Origin: Priapulus caudatus
Lineage: Eukaryota > Priapulida > Priapulimorpha > Priapulimorphida > Priapulidae
Assembly: GCF_000485595.1 (NCBI RefSeq)
Contig: NW_014577080.1
Location: 791,064 to 855,063, forward strand
Direction: 5' to 3'
Length of the DNA stretch: 64,000 nucleotides
Position numbers and translations under genes: made by a program. Below, piece after piece: positions 58,501 to 64,000 of the stretch. The notes under the pieces were generated by a model, which did no database searches, was not told the DNA's origin, and saw only the letters and a list, made by a program, of their open reading frames with translations. Position 1 is the stretch's first letter, and the number at the start of each line of letters is the position of its first letter.

Positions 58501-60676
58501 TTGCAGTATGGTGGGGTGAGTGACGGACAGCGACGTACTTTCAATTGGTCCAGCTCCTGCTTGTAGAAGCGTATTCGCCAGTCGATCGTCTGCTTGTGCT
58601 TCTTCCACACCTCGACGTCGCTGAAGATGTGCGGATCGCACTCGACCGAGTTGTTTGGATACGTGATGCAGCCGGCGTCGGGTTGTGCGGCAGCTGTAAA
58701 AGCTACCCGAGCGATAATCACAGCTAGCTGCTTACAACTTACTTACTCAAGCCACTCCAAACTCTGTGTGCATGGCTGCGCAATTTCACTCTTAATCGTT
58801 TTTCTTCGTCGATGTATTCTTAATTAATGATTTTAGCTGGAACGTGGGGCTGCGGTTACTGCCACAGATTTCTGGTTATCACAAGAATGCTGCACATTTT
58901 TGTTCTAGGCAAATGCCTGTGTCATAATCCAAAAACGCTTATATGACTGGCCACACATGGCCACAGTAATATTTGTTAACGTCTGGAATTATTGATATTA
59001 GTAAAGCTGCTTTGTGAATTTCCATATGGCGAGGTTATTAAACACTGCAAATCTTCTGATATTGGGAAAATCAAACCAAGTTACTCTCATCCACTAAACA
59101 TTTTAGAAATGATGTAACTGGTTAGGAAAGTTGTAATGCTTACTTCTGTTAGTAACTGGTGGTTGCCATCCTACTATCGTCTCATTGCTGGCTGCAGTCA
59201 CAGAATTTTGATAATTTCCCAATCGGCTCTCTCGATTCTCGCGAGCTAGCTTTCTCCTTTTCTCCTTCTTCTTCTTCTTTTGCTTCTTTTTAAGATGCTG
59301 CAATGATGTCAATACAGATTGATATCAAGTGTACTAGAGCCGCGTACATTTAGGTTAAAACTGCTATAATAAAACGATATAGCGACACCCATAACATCAC
59401 ATTTTTATAAATAATATCTCGCAGTTTTACGTATTTACCCAACTGGAGACCTTTAGTACAATCTTAGCACAGCACATATACAGCGCAGCCGTGATTCAAC
59501 ATAAATTTGTAATGCTGTAAATTTAATCGCTATGGCGACTTACAATTAGAAATTTCGCAGACGATTGCATTCATAAAGTATTAGTGCATAATATAATTTG
59601 TATCTACAGGGAATATAGAAACGGCAAAGGATCATTATTTCCCTAAATTGGTATTCGATCATCTTCATTACACTCACTCTCTGACGTTTCTCCAAGTTAC
59701 GAGGAAGCCTCTGCCTTGGTGGTTTGATGAACATCGGATTAAATTCTACAAACAACACCGTGAACAGTCCATTAGTTGCTTCTTATTGTCAAATTATTAA
59801 CAAATATAAAAGGAATCAATATGTTTTCTATGTAGCAGGATTATTCATAACGCCATTAAGGGAGCAATTTTTTGGCTATTATTGGCTTATTTCTGAAAGA
59901 AGCACATCCGTAATAAATATATTGAGCAAATCTGATATATAATAGATAATTTTATCCAAAATGTGCCACCTCCTCCGGCCATCGGTTCTGTGAGTGGCCA
60001 GGTAAAAAAGACAAAAGAGATCATCCACCACCTTAATCCAATAGGTAAATCTCATAGTGGTGTACCTTTGGATTTGCCTTTACCCTTGCTAACGTGCTGC
60101 TCCAGGAAGGCTCTCTGCTTGCTCCTTTCACTACGCACCTCCTCTTGTTCAGCCTTCTTACTCCTGCAAACACACACGCCTGTCTTCATGCTGCCATGTC
60201 TACACTTGTGCTTTCTCCAGCGCCCGCCCTCATCGAGGATGCACTCGAATTGCTAGGGAGAGAAGACGGCAACGGTGTTACACAGACAGTCGAGCCCAGC
60301 TATGCGAGGAAGACAATGAAAAGAACGTGGTGAGACGACACTCGAGCTGTTTACAAAACACGAGTGAACGCTACTTTCGCGGGATGCCTAGAACAATTAT
60401 CGTTTGGTGATTTCATTTCAGCGTAGTAGGAGATAACCGGCAGTACCAACCCACAATTATATACCAAGTCATTGATTTGTTGGGTTGAGACTTGCAGGTA
60501 AATTCTATTATAGAAACCCCTCTAATCCATGGCGGTAGCACTAAATTTAGGTTATGGTATGGGTTAGTGTTAATAAATAAGGTTAGGGTTAGGTGTTAGT
60601 GTTCGGACTAGGTTTAAGTTTGGGGTGATTATGATGATGATGATGATGATGGTGATGATGGTGATGATGATGATGT

Positions 60677-60728
<52 letters not shown>

Positions 60729-62873
60729 GATGATGATAATGATGATCATGATCATGATTATGTATGGACGTGGGGTTTTAAAGTAGACTAGAGTCAATAA
60801 GTGCTACTGTTTATCTAGTTGTTCACCTGGTGCATGATGCATGGGCTTGCATATTCAGGCTTTGAGCACTCCTTGGCCAGTCGTGCTTCCTTGCTGAATT
60901 CCCCTTTGTTCTCAAGCCGCACTAAATCCTTCAGCATCTTGTTCGTGACCTTTCTGTAACGGACACGCAACGAGAAAAACAACATGCAGAAAGCCATGAG
61001 GCAAATCGATTTAATTTCGAAACACAATCGAGGCGTGAAGAAATTGCTAAATGATCGTAACGATCTTGGTTTTATAACTAAATTCCGATTAGATTTCACA
61101 GAGAAGACAAGCTTTGAAGTTGAGATGAGCAAGATCGAATTATAAATAATAAATTTTACATTAATAATGGATTTTTACATACAAAGACAGCAGGAAAGTA
61201 TATGGAAAAGGAAATAACATAAAGTAGTATACGTGAGAACGTGATGCTAATGACTAATATGTGTGTTAAGTAAAGACTGAATCGTGTATGAATGCGCTAG
61301 GGATAGGAATGTACATAAAATACAATTTACCCCCTTGACACTAAGAAGGTGTCACGCCATGCTTTCTTCATCTTCATTGTGCCATCTATTATGTTGCTGT
61401 CCTCCGTGCCACCTAAATGTATAGAAAGAAAACATATAGCAGCATTATTGTCATGCACACAGATACGCACCGCGCACGCACGTGCGCACGCACACACGCA
61501 CGCACATGCACACACATATACGCACACACGCACGTGCGCACACACACATATACGCACACACACACGCACGCGCACACACACGCGCACGCACGCACGTGTG
61601 TGCACACACAAACCAGCAAACAGTTTTCAAATAAGGATATGCCACACTGTCTCATAAAGACCTATATAGAACAACTCACCATGAAACAGCTTCTTGAAAG
61701 ACCTTCCGTCCATGTGATCAGGCACCTCGATCCCTGCCATGTCCAGTATGGTAGGCGCCACATCAATGTTGCCAACAATGTTTGGAATGCTGCAGCATAA
61801 TGAGTCAAATTCACGCGGAATATTGATACATCCGTTAAAGATCCGGTGTATGGTTTATCACGTCTTAATTGCCAAAGAGCGGGAAAACGAATGAGTCGCA
61901 ACAATTCAACAATATTATGTATTTACTTACACACTGCCCATAGTTTCAAGGTTATGGGTGATAATAACACACAAAGAGCTTCTTAACCCTCAGTCAATAC
62001 TTACGAAACTCCTTTGGGTATGCCAGGACCTCTGATATACATAGGCACACGGATATCAAACTCATAGGGCATGGACTTGCCCTTGACAAGGCCAAAATGG
62101 CCAAGATGGTAGCCATGGTCCGAAGTATAAATGATGTAAGTGTTGTCTAATTCGCCCAGTAGCTTTAGTTCTTCTACAATCTGGTAATGAATATTTTAAC
62201 TATTTTTAGTATGTTATTTAACTCAACATCAGATATGGTGTGGTGAGATTGAATGTGGTAAATATATAAACATTGTATGTAAGCAACACCTACTTATCTC
62301 ACGATTATGTTGCACAAATATTTGATAAGAATGGAGAGATCATGTTTAGTTTGCACATAGATATGGTGACATATAGATCAATAATTCATCAAACCCTATA
62401 AAAGCGGCAAATTCTGGGAGAGAGAGAGAGACAGAAAAAGAGAAAGAGAGGGAGAAGAGTGAGAGGAAGTCAGAAGTGGTACGAGGGAGAGGAAATGGAG
62501 TGAGAGAGAGGAGGGGAGAGAGAGAGCGACAGAGCTCTGATGATTGCAATAAAACGCGAAAGACGCCCTTCAAAGCAAGATCGCCACCGACACCAAACAC
62601 CACGCGAAAGAAGTACGCAACAGAGCAAACTCGCCTGACCAGCAAGCCCTCGTGCGGGGAGGCCGTCGGACGATGCCTCCGCACGTCGCGAGAGAACGCG
62701 TCCGGGGGAGACCACCCACCTTTTCGACGGCGTCATCGACAGACTGCAGAGTCTGCAGACGCTTGCGGTGCAGCATGCGCGTGAACTCATGGTGAATCGG
62801 CTCCATCTTGCCGACCTGCTGCAGCATCCATTGCTTGTCTGGATTCGGCGCATAGTCGTAACTCAACAGATCC
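52432..62873 (-). CDS. SULF1: Extracellular heparan-sulfate 6-O-endosulfatase (SULF), 5' incomplete
   Basis: Secreted or cell-surface enzyme that removes 6-O-sulfates from heparan sulfate and so tunes growth-factor signalling. Exons from 5': 62720-62873, 62005-62180, 61680-61789, 61331-61412, 60827-60953, 60066-60252, 59678-59745, 59144-59297, 58539-58693, 58063-58317, 57624-57697, 55577-55767, 54833-54975, 54252-54378, 53913-53982 and, tentatively, 52432-52534. Phases agree throughout. It opens in the catalytic domain ('[10 protein letters not shown]', '[12 protein letters not shown]', '[20 protein letters not shown]', '[13 protein letters not shown]'). A cysteine-containing, lysine-rich hydrophilic domain follows ([14 protein letters not shown]). 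Then comes the SULF-specific C-terminus ('[10 protein letters not shown]', '[20 protein letters not shown]', 'NDPYQ', '[15 protein letters not shown]'). The exon with the formylglycine cysteine and the signal peptide is beyond the right edge. Exon 10 might start instead at 58173. Confidence 0.92.
52738..53824. other. Intron-like AT-rich DNA with a GTGC-rich repeat
   Basis: No exon is recognised. A GTGCGTGC/GTGT repeat interrupted by a CT-rich tract fills about 53480-53730. If the terminal SULF exon at 52432-52534 is real, this is its last intron. Confidence 0.5.
56190..56940. mobile_element. Foldback element with 315-bp inverted arms in a SULF intron
   Basis: The left arm 56190-56504 and right arm 56628-56940 are close reverse complements, with outer ends 'caagagtaga' and 'caggagtaga' (read inward) and a loop of about 120 bp. 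It sits between TA-rich stretches. Both arms keep an open frame reading toward the element ends (shared 'NRMDNRV' and '[13 protein letters not shown]', ending SKASK). It is probably a MITE or foldback transposon. Confidence 0.85.
60628..60765. repeat. (GAT)n microsatellite in a SULF intron
   Basis: Near-perfect GAT/ATG triplet run. The isoleucine-rich open frame on the minus strand is a repeat artefact. Confidence 0.98.
61455..61612. repeat. CA/CGCA microsatellite in a SULF intron
   Basis: Interrupted CA, CGCA and CACATATA repeats about 40 bases upstream (on the minus strand) of the exon at 61331-61412. Confidence 0.95.
62415..62530. repeat. GA-rich low-complexity tract in a SULF intron
   Basis: GAGAGA-type purine tract within the intron between 62181 and 62719. 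Confidence 0.9.
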
Positions 62874-62960
62874 CTGCGAAGACCACGAGCCACACTATTA
62901 ACGTCACGATCTCACTGCTGCCGTAATTAATCATATATCTATGTAATACATCTACATAAG

Positions 62961-63043
62961 ATAACGTCAGGGGTTAATAATGACAAATTATTAAAAATTT
63001 GTCAATCATGACGAATTTGTCATTATTCACCCCCTGATAACGT
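62961..63043. repeat. Small palindromic element
   Basis: The left arm 62961-62989 ('ataacgtcaggggttaataa') is repeated inverted at 63014-63043 ('cattattcaccccctgataa'), with an AT-rich loop. A further half-copy of the 'caccccctgat' end is at 63098-63109. It may be a tiny MITE. Confidence 0.75.
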
Positions 63044-64000
63044 AATACTTACCAGGAGTGAATGGAAACACTCTGATTTTCAGACACAACCAAATTTTCA
63101 CCCCCTGATATCACTCATATTTTCGACTTATTGTCATAGGAATAATCTGTGAGGTGTATAAAACTATTAACGCTGTGCCGGTTTCAATTTTATATGCGTT
63201 GTCATGGCAATAACGATTCTCTCTGGTTGTAATAACAATAGGCCCACCTAGTATGAGTGGTCAAGCTGTTTCTCTATGAAAGCATCTAGAAGATAACTAG
63301 GACTAGCCTGGAGTTTCATGAAGCGTGGTGGTTTTTGTATTTTATGGTAACAAGAGCCGCAGAGCGTCTGGGCTCATCTGAGGTCTGTTGCTACGATTAT
63401 AAACGTAAAATTTCAGTCGTGCGTAGTACCACATTTGTTAGGCGCAGATATGCAGACACGCAGTTGCGTACACATCATTGTTAGGACACGCCCACTATCG
63501 CAGATGGAGGTGTGGGGGAGGGGCTGGGGGAGGGTGGGGGAGAGGCAAGGGGGAGGGGGTGGGGGAGGGGAAGGGGGAGGGGTGGGGGAGGGGCTGGCTA
63601 ATAGCAAAAGCAGTTCACTCCTTGTTAACAGGTCAACCAAATCCATAGTTTAAGCCCTCCTCTTGAAGGGTGCCCAAAAAGGGTTAATGCCGACACCTTA
63701 CTCTTCGCGATCGTCAGCAGAAGGGACATTTCATGGTCCTTTCAATAAGCCATAAAAATGCTAGGTTCACACGCTGCACAACAAAAAAGTTTTTCAGATC
63801 AGCTCCGTCAGAGAATGTTCCTCAGAAAATGTCTAAAATCTTGCCCTGTGCCCATTGACACGCTTTGACGCGGACGGCACCTCCAAATTTTTTCGTGCAC
63901 AGTGATGGCTTTTCCTACCATGATGCTATACACCGACTATCACGAGCTCTAAGTCGAGCCGTTTAGATTGTGTGCCGGCAATTCTGCATTCTTCCCCGTA
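63044..64000 (-). other. SULF intron; no further exon seen
   Basis: Apart from the G-rich tract and the palindrome half-copy I find no frame with SULF similarity or suitable splice sites. The next upstream exon should lie beyond the window edge. Confidence 0.6.
63505..63600 (+). repeat. G-rich tract with G-quadruplex potential
   Basis: At least ten runs of four to six G separated by one to three bases on the plus strand, in a SULF intron. The SULF RNA would carry the C-rich strand. Confidence 0.9.

Overview
This is nuclear DNA from an animal, most likely a marine invertebrate and possibly a lophotrochozoan; the species cannot be fixed from the window. The reasons are interrupted genes with GT..AG introns, GC-rich exons set in AT-rich introns, very many microsatellites and inverted-repeat elements, and a dispersed element with 'AGCTCACC..GGTGAGCT' ends like those common in molluscs and relatives. 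Exons were assembled by eye from splice signals, reading phase and family similarity.

Layout. (1) 1-20.9 kb is almost all repeat: a 44-bp satellite in two arrays (3.2-6.2 and 15.1-18.6 kb), foldback repeats, direct copies of a 0.7-1.35 kb segment, a 5.3-kb DNA transposon with long inverted ends (8.7-14.0 kb), hAT-like ends and a 25-base gap. Copies differ by many one-base indels, which suggests unpolished long-read sequence; no host gene is supported there. (2) 21.7-42.2 kb, plus strand: the last 18 coding exons (1216 codons) of a PLEKHG4/puratrophin-1-like RhoGEF. It has the end of a Sec14-like domain, spectrin-like helices, a DH-PH module and a serine-rich tail ending in a possible PDZ ligand. 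Its 5' exons are not visible. (3) 24.1-28.2 kb, plus strand: a complete three-exon seven-helix receptor of the gustatory-receptor-like (GRL) family, nested inside the 7.2-kb second intron of the RhoGEF. (4) 42.3-52.7 kb: 3' flank of the RhoGEF, a hAT-like element and a nearly identical 3.7-kb tandem duplication. (5) 52.4-62.9 kb, minus strand: the 3' two thirds of an extracellular heparan-sulfate 6-O-endosulfatase (SULF). It converges tail to tail with the RhoGEF; its catalytic-cysteine exons lie beyond the right edge.

The most unusual signal is recurrent. At several RhoGEF exon edges (acceptors of exons 5, 6 and 16, the donor of exon 15, the coding end of exon 18) the junction itself, including splice signal and first or last codons, has been copied in tandem into the neighbouring intron or flank. 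A related repeat in GRL intron 1 resembles that gene's own splice donor. The SULF candidate terminal exon also lies in a duplicated unit, with one intact and one broken copy. Together with the nested receptor this is what most deserves a second look.
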